64,000 nt of DNA, from positions 496,001 through 560,000 of the forward strand of contig NW_026647188.1 in the NCBI RefSeq assembly GCF_950295315.1. The letters are read 5' to 3'. This document shows, piece by piece, positions 21,196 through 35,255 of the stretch. A model generated the notes under the pieces. It searched no databases. It saw only the letters and a program-made list of their open reading frames with translations, and was not told the origin of the DNA. Source of the DNA: Erinaceus europaeus. Lineage: Eukaryota; Chordata; Mammalia; Eulipotyphla; Erinaceidae. The position numbers and the translations under genes were made by a program. How positions within the stretch are numbered: position 1 is the first letter of the stretch; every line of letters begins with the position of its first letter.

Positions 21196-24100
21196 ACAAG
21201 TAATAGACAAGAATATGTCCCAGTGTGTGTTTCCACTGTGTAAACATAAAAGCACTTTTATTTACTTATTTATATTTTATTTATTTCTTTCCTAGCCAAG
21301 AGAATTTCTTTTCACTGCTAAAAAAATGTCACATTAAGCTTAGCAGGTGGTGCCTCACCTGGTTAAGCACTCATGTTAAACTGTAGGAGGACCTGGGTTC
21401 AAGACCCTGGTTCCAACCTGCAGTGGGAAATCTTTACAAGTGGTGCACATGTGCTGCAGGTATCTCTCTGGTTCTCAAAATCTCTATCCCTCCCTTGTCT
21501 CTCAATTCTTGACTGTCCATTCCAAAAAATAAATCAAGATAATAGAAAGCAAAAAAAAAAAAAGAAGAAGAAGAAGGCAAAATGAAATATCCTAATATTT
21601 CAAGGGGCTGCTCAAAACAATGCTTTCCTTATTATGATCCTCACAGCATACCATATTCAGAAAGGGAAAAGACACCGCGTTTCTTAAACCCAGTTTATTT
21701 AATACATTTATTCATTTATTTATTGAGGTGTTAATGTTTTACAATCGACAGAAGACTAGGGCTCTTATGCCAGAGGTCTCAAGTACCCCTAGATGGCTCT
21801 CTGCCTCTACAAAACCAGTCAATCAACCCGTGCATCACTCCATCCTTCCATCCATCCATCCATCCTTCCATCCATCCATCCATCCATCCATCCATCCATC
21901 CATCCAACTATCCATTGACAATCAACCTAGCTAAGTACAAACGGAGATATAACCTTGAATGATAAAGACAGTCAAACCTGCACAGATCCGTTGCCAACTG
22001 GGCAGTTTGGCTGAATAGGGCAGAGGAGCTGATCCAGGGAATGTGGTGGGGCGTGTGGGTGTGGGTGGGGTGAGCAGGGGAGCCTGTGAGCTGGGTCACG
22101 TCAGGGACGCGGAGGGGTGGTGTGGGCAGCTGTCAAGGTGAAATGTCAAAAGCGCTCGAGCTGGTGATAAGGGCACCCGGAAGTGAGGAGAGAAAAGAGG
22201 AGCGGAGCGGACAGGAGAGGAGAGGAGAGGACAGGAGAGGAGAGGAGAGGACAGGAGAGGACAGGAGAGGAACTGAGAAAGCCACCTGGACAGAGGTAGC
22301 ATACCGGCATCCAGCAAGGCAGGCAGGCATGTAGGTAGCTGTAGCCCGGGCTCCCTGGCTCCTGGGCGCACCTCCTCCTTTGCTCTCTTGGCTGCCAGCC
22401 CCGAGGTCCGTCGTAGGTCAGCGCTGTCCTCCCGTTCTTCCATCCCTCTGTGCCAGGGCCCAGGGGTCTGGTTGCTGCCGCTTGACATAGTGGCAGGACA
22501 GTTGGGCTGCCCAGTGCCAGTGCGCATGCGCACAGAATCCTGGGAGGGGGACATCACAGAGGGCTGGAGAGGTTGCTAGGCCACGAGGACCCCGCCCACC
22601 CAGTTGACCCCTAGGGAGTGGTGGTGGTGGCAGTGGTGGTGGCAGCAGCCATGACACCCACCCTGAACTTGATCTGAGGGGTGGTGGCCAGCCACCAGAG
22701 CCAGAGCCCCAGGCCAAAGCCAGCGCAGGTGGGCGGGGCTCTGAGGCAAGGGGCACGGTGGGGGCGTGTCTGGGGGCGGGGCCGGCATCTGACAGCCCAG
22801 GGCTGGGGTCCAAGGGCCGCCAGGCCCCTGTCCAAGCAAGTGCACTGACACACAGACAGACTGACTGACTGACAGCCCCCAACCCACAGACACCCCCCAG
22901 GGCCCTGGGAGCCCTGAGCTGCCCCGGATCTGGCGGGCAGCCACCTGGACACAGGCCTCCATAGTGGAGGCCCCTGTAGACCCCGTTGCCTGCTGACAGC
23001 GGCCCTCCTCCCCCTCCCTCTACCCCTCCCCCTCCCCTTCCTCATCCTCAGAGGGACTCACTCAGGGCCCTTGGCCTAGGCAAGCCAGGGCTGCTGCTGT
23101 GGCTGCTGCAGCTGCTATCCAGTGGGTGGGTGCAGGTATCTGGCCCTGTCAGTTCCTGATTCTTGGGACCTGCCTGCCTCCAGCTCCACCCACTCTCCAG
23201 TCCAGCCCCCTGCCCCTCCTCCACAAGGATGCCCCCTTTTCCCCTTGCCCCCTGTCCCCTAGCTCCCCAACTGTCATCTACTGTTTGCCTCCTTTCCTGC
23301 CAGCCTGCTGCTGCCCTCCAGCCCTGGGGGCCCTGGGCCAGCCCAGCTGCCATCTGCACCATCCTGCAGGGGGACCTGCCCTAACGCCCTGCCACCACTG
23401 GCACACACAGCCCTGCACCTATTCAGGGGCTCCCCTGCCTGCAGCCTGCCCCCCAAACAGTCTCCTTCTGCCCCTCAACCCCCTTCTAACCCCTGTCAGG
23501 GCCCCTCACACACACCTGGGCATGAGTATCCCACACATGCACATCTCTCCTCTCCCCCTCCACTCCATTTGCACTAAGGATGGGAAGAGTCTTTTTCTCT
23601 GGGTATCCCCAGAGGAGTTGGGTCTGTCCAATGTCCTGGGGAGCCGGAACTGCAAACAATCTACAATGTAACATTTGGATCTCAGGCAACCCAATCCCAA
23701 GTGCGCTGTGCAAGCCTAGGACTGGCGAAAACACCCCACTCTGAGCACAAGGTCTGCCTGGGGCAGTGGCTCCTCCAGTGGACTCAGAGACAGGCAGAGG
23801 CAGACAGCGTTTTCAGGTTCAAAACCTGTACTTCCCAGAAGCTGGTCCATCAGTAGGGTAAAAAAAAAAAAAAAAAAAAAAAGGCTTTTTTTTTCCCCAC
23901 TGCCTGACTCTCCTGTGTGATGCCTGTTTCTCAGTGAAACAAGGGAAAAAATCTTTTTGGGAGGGAGCAAGACCAAGATGCAGGCAGGTGGACTCCGTGG
24001 AGGGTGGATGGGTAGATGGACCATGCCCTGGCTCTAGAGCCCCAGCTGCTGTTCCAGGCGCTCTCTGATTCCAAAGATCCCCCTGTGGCTTCTCATGAGA

Positions 24101-24539
24101 CTATTTCCAAGACTGATCCTCACGATATTGAGGATTCAAAAAATAGACAGGTCATATTGGTGTAAAAAGGAAATCCAGGGAGGTTGGACGAATGTCAGAG
24201 GGTTAAGAGGTGGTGGAGAAAACGAGGGGACAGGCAGAAGGATCTGCGGTATGGCCCCCAGACCCCCACCTGCAGGGGAGTAGCTTTACAGGGGGTGAAG
24301 CAGATCTTCAGGGGCTCTATCTTTCACTTCCCCCTCTGACTTTCCCCTCCCCTATCCCTTTATCTCTGTCCTATGCAAGGACAGTAACAACAACAACAAC
24401 AATAATAAGAAGAAGCACAACAATGATCAAGCAGCAAGGGCAGCAAAAGGAGAATAAATGGTCTGCAGGAGCAGTGGATTCCAGGTATATGTATGGAGCA
24501 CCGGCAGTGACCCAGGAAGCAATAAATAAATAAATAAAT

Positions 24540-24607
<68 letters not shown>
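20490..24607 (+). repeat. Unit U5 (4118 bp, short, HOR type A)
   Basis: First unit of the higher-order domain. It retains the 24-bp segment at about 21955-21978, like U1, U9 and U13. With U13 it shares 'ttccatccctctg' at about 22438, 'ccaccactggcac' at about 23393 and 'ctctcctctcccc' at about 23543. It has no extra sub-repeat. The tRNA-headed SINE starts at 21343 and the NRF1-type motif is at 22521-22532. Confidence 0.93.
22086..23003. promoter_or_regulatory. CpG-island-like core, U5
   Basis: NRF1-type palindrome at 22521-22532; G-quadruplex motif from about 22750. One CpG is lost at 'ttccatccc' (about 22439), and 'ggctggagagg' (about 22562) differs from other units. Confidence 0.58.
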
Positions 24608-24611
<4 letters not shown>

Positions 24612-27600
24612 ACTCATAGAGAAAATATACAGGTAATATACATGTATACATGTGTTGGTGTATCCACTTTGTAAATAAATGTACATGCACTTTTGTTTAT
24701 CTAGTGAAGCAGACCTGCAGGGGTCTACCTTTCTCTCACCCTTCTGTGTTTCCAGTCCTCTCTCCCTTTCTCTCTGTCCTATGCAAGGACAGTAACAGCA
24801 ACAACAACGATAATAATAACCACAACAAAGTTCAGGTAACAAGGGCAGCCAAAGGGGAAAACATGGTCTGCAGGAGCAGTGGGTTCGTGGTGCAGGCCCC
24901 TAGCCCTGACAATAACCCTGGAGGCAATCAATCAGTCAATCAATCAATCAATAGATAAAGAATACACAAATAAAAAATGCAGGTATTATACATGTATACG
25001 TGTCTCTGTGTTTCTACTGAGTCAAATGAAAATGTGCTTTATTTATTTAGTGAAGCAGATCTTTAGGGGGCCTATCTTTCTCTCCCCCATCTCTCTTTAA
25101 CCTCCTCTTTCCATTTTTCTCTGTTCTCCGCAAGGACAGTAACTATCACAACAACAATAATAATATTATTAATAACCACAATATTCAAGCCACAAGGGCA
25201 GCAAAAGGGGAAAAACTGGAACATAGGAGCAGTGGATTAGTGGTACTGGCACTGCGCTATGGCAATAACCCCTTGTGGCAATAAATAAATAAATAAATAA
25301 ATAAATAATACAAGTAATAGACAAGAATATGTCCCAGTGTGTGTTTCCACTGTGTAAACATAAAAGCACTTTTATTTACTTATTTATATTTTATTTATTT
25401 CTTTCCTAGCCAAGAGAATTTCTTTTCACTGCTAAAAAAATGTCACATTAAGTTTAGCAGGTGGTGCCTCACCTGGTTAAGCACTCATGTTAAACTGTAG
25501 GAGGACCTGGGTTCAAGACCCTGGTTCCAACCTGCAGTGGGAAATCTTTACAAGTGGTGCACATGTGCTGCAGGTATCTCTCTGGTTCTCAAAATCTCTA
25601 TCCCTCCCATGTCTCTCAATTCTGGACTGTCCATTCCAAAAAATAAATCAAGATAATAGAAAGAAAAAAAAAAAAAGAAGAAGAAGAAGAAGGCAAAATG
25701 AAATATCCTAATATTTCAAGGGGCTGCTCAAAACAATGCTTTCCTTATTATGATCCTCACAGCATACCATATTCAGAAAGGGAAAAGACACCGCGTTTCT
25801 TAAACCCAGTTTATTTAATACATTTATTCATTTATTTATTGTGGTGTTAATGTTTTACAATCGACAGAAGACTAGGGCTCTTATGCCAGAGGTCTCAAGT
25901 ACCCCTAGATGGCTCTCTGCCTCTACAAAACCAATCAATCAACCCGTGCATCACTCCATCCATCCATCCTTCCATCCATCCATCCATCCATCCATCCATC
26001 CATCCATCCATCCAACTATCCATTGACAATCAACCAAGCTAAGTACAAACGGAGATATAACCTGCACAGATACGTTGCCAACTGGGCAGTTTGGCTGAAT
26101 AGGGCAGAGGAGCTGATCCTGGGAATGTGGTGGGGCGTGTGGGTGTGGGTGGGGTGAGCAGGGGAGCCTGTGAGCTGGGTCACGTCAGGGACGCGGAGGG
26201 GTGGTGTGGGCAGCTGTCAAGGTGAAATGTCAAAAGCGCTCGAGCTGGTGATAAGGGCACCCGGAAGTGAGGAGAGAAAAGAGTAGCGGAGTGGACAGGA
26301 GAGGAGAGGAGAGGAGAGGACAGGAGAGGAGAGGAGAGGACAGGAGAGGAATTGAGAAAGCCACCTGGACAGAGGTAGCATACCGGCATCCAGCAAGGCA
26401 GGCAGGCATGTAGGTAGCTGTAGCCCGGGCTCCCTGGCTCCTGGGCACACCTCCTCCTTTGCTCTCTTGGCTGCCAGCCCCGAGGTCCGTCGTAGGTCAG
26501 CGCTGTCCTCCCGTTCTTCCGTTCCTCTGTGCCAGGGCCCAGGGGTCTGGTTGCTGCTGCTTGACATAGTGGCAGGACAGTTGGGCTGCCCAGTGCCAGT
26601 GCGCATGCGCATAGAATCCTGGGAGGGGGACATCACAGAGGGCTCGAGAGGTTGCTAGGCCACGAGGACCCCGCCCACCCAGTTGACCCCTAGGGAGTGG
26701 TGGTGGTGGCAGTGGTGGTGGCAGCAGCCATGACACCCACCCTGAACTTGATCTGAGGGGTGGTGGCCAGCCACCAGAGCCAGAGCCCCAGGCCAAAGCC
26801 AGCGCAGGTGGGCGGGGCTCTGAGGCAAGGGGCACGGTGGGGGCGTGTCTGGGGGCGGGGCCGGCATCTGACAGCCCAGGGCTGGGGTCCAAGGGCCGCC
26901 AGGCCCCTGTCCAAGCAAGTGCACTAACACACAGACAGACTGACTGACTGACAGCCCCCAACCCACAGACACCCCCCAGGGCCCTGGGAGCCCTGAGCTG
27001 CCCCGGATCTGGCGGGCAGCCACCTGGACACAGGCCTCCATAGTGGAGGCCCCTGTAGACCCCGTTGCCTGCTGACAGCGGCCCTCCTCCCCCTCCCTCT
27101 ACCCCTCCCCCTCCCCTTCCTCATCCTCAGAGGGACTCACTCAGGGCCCTTGGCCTAGGCAAGCCAGGGCTGCTGCTGTGGCTGCTGCAGCTGCTATCCA
27201 GTGGGTGGGTGCAGGTATCTGGCCCTGTCAGTTCCTGATTCTTGGGACCTGCCTGCCTCCAGCTCCACCCACTCTCCAGTCCAGCCCCCTGCCCCTCCTC
27301 CGCAAGGATGCCCCCTTTTCCCCTTGCCCCCTGTCCCCTAGCTCCCCAACTGTCATCTACTGTTTGCCTCCTTTCCTGCCAGCCTGCTGCTGCCCTCCAG
27401 CCCTGGGGGCCCTGGGCCAGCCCAGCTGCCATCTGCACCATCCTGCAGGGGGACCTGCCCTAACGCCCTGCCACCACAGGCACACACAGCCCTGCACCTA
27501 TTCAGGGGCTCCCCTGCCTGCAGCCTGCCCCCCAAACAGTCTCCTTCTGCCCCTCAACCCCCTTCTAACCCCTGTCAGGGCCCCTCACACACACCTGGGC

Positions 27601-28631
27601 ATGAGTATCCCACACATGCACATCTCTCCCCTCCCCCTCCACTCCATTTGCACTAAGGATGGGAAGAGTCTTTTTCTCTGGGTATCCCCAGAGGAGTTGG
27701 GTCTGTCCAATGTCCTGGGGAGCCGGAACTGCAAACAATCTACAATGTAACATTTGGATCTCAGGCAACCCAATCCCAAGTGCGCTGTGCAAGCCTAGGA
27801 CTGGCGAAAACACCCCACTCTGAGCACAAGGTCTGCCTGGGGCAGTGGCTCCTCCAGTGGACTCAGAGACAGGCAGAGGCAGACAGCGTTTTCAGGTTCA
27901 AAACCTGTACTTCCCAGAAGCTGGTCCATCAGTAGGGTAAAAAAAAAAAAAAAAAGGCTTTTTTTTTTCCCCACTGCCTGACTCTCCTGTGTGATGCCTG
28001 TTTCTCAGTGAAACAAGGGAAAAAATCTTTTTGGGAGGGAGCAAGACCAAGATGCAGGCAGGTGGACTCCGTGGAGGGTGGATGGGTAGATGGACCATGC
28101 CCTGGCTCTAGAGCCCCAGCTGCTGTTCCAGGCGCTCTCTGATTCCAAAGATCCCCCTGTGGCTTCTCATGAGACTATTTCCAAGACTGATCCTCACGAT
28201 ATTGAGGATTCAAAAAATAGACAGGTCATATTGGTGTAAAAAGGAAATCCAGGGAGGTTGGACGAATGTCAGAGGGTTAAGAGGTGGTGGAGAAAACGAG
28301 GGGACAGGCAGAAGGATCTGCGGTATGGCCCCCAGACCCCCACCTGCAGGGGAGTAGCTTTACAGGGGGTGAAGCAGATCTTCAGGGGCTCTATCTTTCA
28401 CTTCCCCCTCTGACTTTCCCCTCCCCTATCCCTTTCTCTCTGTCCTATGCAAGGACAGTAACAACAACAACAACAATAAGAAGAAGAAGCACAACAATGA
28501 TCAAGCAACAAGGGCAGCAAAAGGAGAATAAATGGTGTGCAGGGGCAGTGGATTCCAGGTATATGTATGGAGCACCGGCAGTGACCCTGGAAGCAATAAA
28601 TAAATAAATAAATACATATATATATATATAT
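24608..28631 (+). repeat. Unit U6 (4024 bp, short, HOR type B)
   Basis: Type B markers shared with U10 and U14 are 'cggagtggacagg' at about 26287, 'gaggaattgag' at about 26346, and 'ccctcccatgtc' at about 25603. It lacks the 24-bp segment. The tRNA-headed SINE starts at 25457 and the NRF1-type motif is at 26600-26611. 'tgcactaac' at about 26921 puts a stop in the minus-strand frame that is open in most other units. Confidence 0.93.
26165..27082. promoter_or_regulatory. CpG-island-like core, U6
   Basis: NRF1-type palindrome at 26600-26611, followed by 'tagaatcc' in place of 'cagaatcc'. Several CpGs are lost ('gagtggac', 'gggcacacc', 'gctgctgcttg'). Confidence 0.58.
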
Positions 28632-31600
28632 GAAAACTCATAGAGAAAATATACAGGTAATATACATGTATACATGTGTTGGTGTATCCACTTTGTAAAT
28701 AAATGTACATGCACTTTTGTTTATCTAGTGAAGCAGACCTGCAGGGGTCTACCTATCTCTCACCCTTCTGTGTTTCCAGTCCTCTCTCCCTTTCTCTCTG
28801 TCCTATGCAAGGACAGTAACAGCAACAACAACGATAATAATAACCACAACAAAGTTCAGGCAACAAGGGCAGCCAAAGGGGAAAACATGGTCTGCAGGAG
28901 CAGTGGGTTCGTGGTGCAGGCCCCTAGCCCTGACAATAACCCTGGAGGCAATCAATCAGTCAATCAATCAATCAATAGATAAAGAATACACAAATAAAAA
29001 ATGCAGGTATTATACATGTATACGTGTCTCTGTGTTTCTACTGAGTCAAATGAAAATGTGCTTTATTTATTTAGTGAAGCAGATCTTCAGGGGGCCTATC
29101 TTTCTCTCCCCCATCTCTCTTTAACCTCCTCTTTCCATTTTTCTCTGTTCTCCGCAAGGACAGTAACTATCACAACAACAATAATAATATTATTAATAAC
29201 CACAATATTCAAGCCACAAGGGCAGCAAAAGGGGAAAAACTGGAACATAGGAGCAGTGGATTAGTGGTACTGGCACTGCGCTATGGCAATAACCCCTTGT
29301 GGCAAAAAATAAATAAATAAATAAATAATACAAGTAATAGACAAGAATATGTCCCAGTGTGTGTTTCCACTGTGTAAACATAAAAGCACTTTTATTTACT
29401 TATTTATATTTTATTTATTTCTTTCCTAGCCAAGAGAATTTCTTTTCACTGCTAAAAAAATGTCACATTAAGTTTAGCATGTGGTGCCTCACCTGGTTAA
29501 GCACTCATGTTAAACTGTAGGAGGACCTGGGTTCAAGACCCTGGTTCCAACCTGCAGTGGGAAATCTTTACAAGTGGTGCACATGTGCTGCAGGTATCTC
29601 TCTGGTTCTCAAAATCTCTATCCCTCCCTTGTCTCTCAATTCTGGACTGTCCATTCCAAAAAATAAATCAAGATAATAGAAAGCAAAAAAAAAAAAAGAA
29701 GAAGAAGAAGAAGAAGGCAAAATGAAATATCCTAATATTTCAAGGGGCTGCTCAAAACAATGCTTTCCTTATTATGATCCTCACAGCATACCATATTCAG
29801 AAAGGGAAAAGACACCGCGTTTCTTAAACCCAGTTTATTTAATACATTTATTCATTTATTTATTGAGGTGTTAATGTTTTACAATCGACAGAAGACTAGG
29901 GCTCTTATGCCAGAGGTCTCAAGTACCCCTAGATGGCTCTCTGCCTCTACAAAACCAATCAATCAACCCGTACATCACTCCATCCATCCATCCATCCTTC
30001 CATCCATCCATCCATCCATCCATCCATCCATCCATCCATCCATCCATCCAACTATCCATTGACAATCAACCAAGCTAAGTGCAAACGGAGATATAACCTG
30101 CACAGATACGTTGCCAACTGGGCAGTTTGGCTGAATAGGGCAGAGGAGCTGATCCTGGGAATGTGGTGGGGCGTGTGGGTGTGGGTGGGGTGAGCAGGGG
30201 AGCCTGTGAGCTGGGTCACGTCAGGGACGCGGAGGGGTGGTGTGGGCAGCTGTCAAGGTGAAATGTCAAAAGCGCTCGAGCTGGTGATAAGGGCACCCGG
30301 AAGTGAGGAGAGAAAAGAGGAGCAGAGCGGACAGGAGAGGAGAGGAGAGGAGAGGACAGGAGAGGACAGGAGAGGACAGGAGAGGAACTGAGAAAGCCAC
30401 CTGGACAGAGGTAGCATACCGGCATCCAGCAAGGCAGGCAGGCATGTAGGTAGCTGTAGCCCGGGCTCCCTGGCTCCTGGGCGCACCTCCTCCTTTGCTC
30501 TCTTGGCTGCCAGCCCCGAGGTCCGTCGTAGGTCAGCGCTGTCCTCCCGTTCTTCCGTCCCTCTGTGCCAGGGCCCAGGGGTCTGGTTGCTGCCGCTTGA
30601 CATAGTGGCAGGACAGTTGGGCTGCCCAGTGCCAGTGCGCATGCGCATAGAATCCTGGGAGGGGGACATCACAGAGGGCTCGAGAGCTTGCTAGGCCACG
30701 AGGACCCCGCCCACCCAGTTGACCCCTAGGGAGTGGTGGTGGTGGCAGTGGTGGTGGCAGCAGCCATGACACCCACCCTGAACTTGATCTGAGGGGTGGT
30801 GGCCAGCCACCAGAGCCAGAGCCCCAGGCCAAAGCCAGCGCAGGTGGGCGGGGCTCTGAGGCAAGGGGCACGGTGGGGGCGTGTCTGGGGGCGGGGCCGG
30901 CATCTGACAGCCCAGGGCTGGGGTCCAAGGGCCGCCAGGCCCCTGTCCAAGCAAGTGCACTGACACACAGACAGACTGACTGACTGACAGCCCCCAACCC
31001 ACAGACACCCCCCAGGGCCCTGGGAGCCCTGAGCTGCCCCGGATCTGGCGGGCAGCCACCTGGACACAGGCCTCCATAGTGGAGGCCCCTGTAGACCCCG
31101 TTGCCTGCTGACAGCGGCCCTCCTCCCCCTCCCTCTACCCCTCCCCCTCCCCTTCCTCATCCTCAGAGGGACTCACTCAGGGCCCTTGGCCTAGGCAAGC
31201 CAGGGCTGCTGCTGTGGCTGCTGCAGCTGCTATCCAGTGGGTGGGTGCAGGTATCTGGCCCTGTCAGTTCCTGATTCTTGGGACCTGCCTGCCTCCAGCT
31301 CCACCCACTCTCCAGTCCAGCCCCCTGCCCCTCCTCCGCAAGGATGCCCCCTTTTCCCCTTGCCCCCTGTCCCCTAGCTCCCCAACTGTCATCTACTGTT
31401 TGCCTCCTTTCCTGCCAGCCTGCTGCTGCCCTCCAGCCCTGGGGGCCCTGGGCCAGCCCAGCTGCCATCTGCACCATCCTGCAGGGGGACCTGCCCTAAC
31501 GCCCTGCCACCACAGGCACACACAGCCCTGCACCTATTCAGGGGCTCCCCTGCCTGCAGCCTGCCCCCCAAACAGTCTCCTTCTGCCCCTCAACCCCCTT

Positions 31601-32653
31601 CTAACCCCTGTCAGGGCCCCTCACACACACCTGGGCATGAGTATCCCACACATGCACATCTCTCCCCTCCCCCTCCACTCCATTTGCACTAAGGATGGGA
31701 AGAGTCTTTTTCTCTGGGTATCCCCAGAGGAGTTGGGTCTGTCCAATGTCCTGGGGAGCCGGAACTGCAAACAATCTACAATGTAACATTTGGATCTCAG
31801 GCAACCCAATCCCAAGTGCGCTGTGCAAGCCTAGGACTGGCGAAAACACCCCACTCTGAGCATAAGGTCTGCCTGGGGCAGTGGCTCCTCCAGTGGACTC
31901 AGAGACAGGCAGAGGCAGACAGCGTTTTCAGGTTCAAAACCTGTACTTCCCAGAAGCTGGTCCTTCAGTAGGGTAAAAAAAAAAAAAAAAAAAAGGCTTT
32001 TTTTTTTCCCCACTGCCTGACTCTCCTGTGTGATGCCTGTTTCTCAGTGAAACAAGGGAAAAAAATCTTTTTGGGAGGGAGCAAGACCAAGATGCAGGCA
32101 GGTGGACTCCGTGGAGGGTGGATGGGTAGATGGACCATGCCCTGGCTCTAGAGCCCCAGCTGCTGTTCCAGGCGCTCTCTGATTCCAGAGATCCCCCTGT
32201 GGCTTCTCATGAGACTATTTCCAAGACTGATCCTCACGATATTGAGGATTCAAAAAATAGACAGGTCATATTGGTGTAAAAAGGAAATCCAGGGAGGTTG
32301 GACGAATGTCAGAGGGTTAAGAGGTGGTGGAGGAAACGAGGGGACAGGCAGAAGGATCTGTGGTATGGCCCCCAGACCCCCACCTGCAGGGGAGTAGCTT
32401 TACAGGGGGTGAAGCAGATCTTCAGGGGCTCTATCTTTCACTTCCCCCTCTGACTTTCCCCTCCCCTATCCCTTTCTCTCTGTCCTATGCAAGGACAGTA
32501 ACAACAACAACAAAAATAAGAAGATGAAGCACAACAATGATCAAGAAACAAGGGCAGCAAAAGGAGAATAAATGGTGTGCAGGGGCAGTGGATTCCAGGT
32601 ATATGTATGGAGCACCGGCAGTGACCATGGAAGCAATAAATAAATAAATAAAT

Positions 32654-32723
<70 letters not shown>
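28632..32723 (+). repeat. Unit U7 (4092 bp, short, HOR type C)
   Basis: Type C markers shared with U11, and with U15 as far as that unit is visible, are 'cccgtacatcac' at about 29967 and 'aagtgcaaacgg' at about 30077. 'gagcagagcgg' at about 30319, 'gagagcttgc' at about 30683, 'gcataagg' at about 31859 and 'ggtccttcag' at about 31959 are shared with U11. The tRNA-headed SINE starts at 29477 and the NRF1-type motif is at 30636-30647. It has no extra sub-repeat. Confidence 0.93.
30206..31118. promoter_or_regulatory. CpG-island-like core, U7
   Basis: NRF1-type palindrome at 30636-30647 followed by 'tagaatcc'. 'gagcagagcgg' loses one CpG of the polypurine lead-in. Confidence 0.58.
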
Positions 32724-32727
<4 letters not shown>

Positions 32728-33397
32728 ACTCATAGAGAAAATATACAGGTAATATACATGTATACATGTGTTGGTGTATCCACTTTGTAAATAAATGTAC
32801 ATGCACTTTTGTTTATCTAGTGAAGCAGACCTGCAGGGGTCTACCTTTCTCTCACCCTTCTGTGTTTCCAGTCCTCTCTCCCTTTCTCTCTGTCCTATGC
32901 AAGGACAGTAACAGCAACAACAACGATAATAATAACCACAACAAAGTTCAGGCAACAAGGGCAGCCAAAGGGGAAAACATGGTCTGCAGGAGCAGTGGGT
33001 TCCTGGTGCAGGCCCCTAGCCCTGACAATAACCCTGGAGGCAATCAATCAGTCAATCAATCAATCAATAGATAAAGAATACACAAATAAAAAATGCAGGT
33101 ATTATACATGTATACGTGTCTCTGTGTTTCTACTGAGTCAAATAAAAATGTGCTTTATTTATTTAGTGAAGCAGATCTTCATGGGGCCTATCTTTCTCTC
33201 CCCCATCTCTCTTTAACCTCCTCTTTCCATTTTTCTCTGTTCTCCGCAAGGACAGTAACTATCACAACGACAATAATAATATTATTAATAACCACAATAT
33301 TCAAGCCACAAGGGCAGCAAAAGGGGAAAAAATGGAACATAGGAGCAGTGGATTAGTGGTACTGGCACTGCGCTATGGCAATAACCCCTTGTGGCAA

Positions 33398-33433
<36 letters not shown>

Positions 33434-34324
33434 ACAAGTAATAGACAAGAATATGTCCCAGTGTGTGTTTCCACTGTGTAAACATAAAAGCACTTTTATT
33501 TACTTATTTATATTTTATTTATTTCTTTCCTACCCAAGAGAATTTCTTTTCACTGCTAAAAAAATGTCACATTAAGCTTAGCAGGTGGTGCCTCACCTGG
33601 TTAAGCACTCATGTTAAACTGTAGGAGGACCTGGGTTCAAGACCCTGGTTCCAACCTGCAGTGGGAAATCTTTACAAGTGGTGCACATGTGCTGCAGGTA
33701 TCTCTCTCTGGTTCTCAAAATCTCTATCACTCCCTTGTCTCTCAATTCTTGACTGTCCATTCCAAAAAATAAATCAAGATAATAGAAAGCAAAAAAAAAA
33801 AAAAAAGAAGAAGAAGAAGAAGAAGGCAAAATGAAATATCCTAATATTTCAAGGGGCTGCTCAAAACAATGCTTTCCTTATTATGATCCTCACAGCATAC
33901 CATATTCAGAAAGGGAAAAGACACCGCGTTTCTTAAACCCAGTTTATTTAATACATTTATTCATTTATTTATTGAGGTGTTAATGTTTTACAATCGACAG
34001 AAGACTAGGGCTCTTATGCCAGAGGTCTCAAGTACCCCTAGATGGCTCTCTGCCTCTACAAAACCAATCAATCAACCCGTGCATCACTCCATCCTTCCTT
34101 CCATCCATCCATCCTTCCATCCATCCATCCATCCATCCATCCATCCATCCATCCATCCATCCATCCAACTATCCATTGACAATCAACCAAGCTAAGTACA
34201 AACGGAGATATAACCTGCACAGATACGTTGCCAACTGGGCAGTTTGGCTGAATAGGGCAGAGGAGCTGATCCAGGGAATGTGGTGGGGCGTGTGGGTGTG
34301 GGTGGGGTGAGCAGGGGAGCCTGT

Positions 34325-35255
34325 GAGCTGGGTCACGTCAGGGACGCGGGGGGTGGTGTGGGCAGCTGTCAAGGTGAAATGTCAAAAGCGCTCGAGCTGG
34401 TGATAAGGGCACCCGGAAGTGAGGAGAGAAAAGAGGAGCGGAGCGGAGCGGACAGGAGAGGAGAGGAGAGGACAGGAGAGGAGAGGAGAGAGAGAGGAGA
34501 GGACAGGAGAGGACAGGAGAGGAACTGAGAAAGCCACCTGGACAGAGGTAGCATACCGGCATCCAGCAAGGCAGGCAGGCATGTAGGTAGCTGTAGCCCG
34601 GGCTCCCAGGCTCCTGGGCGCACCTCCTCCTTTGCTCTCTTGGCTGCCAGCCCCGAGGTCCGTCGTAGGTCAGCGCTGTCCTCCCGTTCTTCCGTCCCTC
34701 TGTGCCAGGGCCCAGGGGTCTGGTTGCTGCCGCTTGACATAGTGGCAGGACAGTTGGGCTGCCCAGTGCCAGTGCGCATGCGCACAGAATCCTGGGAGGG
34801 GGACATCACAGAGGGCTCCAGAGGTTGCTAGGCCACGAGGACCCCGCCCACCCAGTTGACCCCTAGGGAGTGGTGGTGGTGGCAGTGGTGGTGGCAGCAG
34901 CCATGACACCCACCCTGAACTTGATCTGAGGGGTGGTGGCCAGCCACCAGAGCCAGAGCCCCAGGCCAAAGCCAGCGCAGGTGGGCGGGGCTCTGAGGCA
35001 AGGGGCACGGTGGGGGCGTGTCTGGGGGCGGGGCCGGCATCTGACAGCCCAGGGTTGGGGTCCAAGGGCCGCCAGGCCCCTGTCCAAGCAAGTGCACTGA
35101 CACACAGACAGACTGACTGACTGACAGCCCCCAACCCACAGACACCCCCCAGGGCCCTGGGAGCCCTGAGCTGCCCCGGATCTGGCGGGCAGCCACCTGG
35201 ACACAGGCCTCCATAGTGGAGGCCCCTGTAGACCCCGTTGCCTGCTGACAGCGGC
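34325..35255. promoter_or_regulatory. CpG-island-like core, U8
   Basis: NRF1-type palindrome at 34773-34784. The type D 'gcgggggg' near 34345 and an extra 'gagcg' repeat distinguish it. Confidence 0.58.
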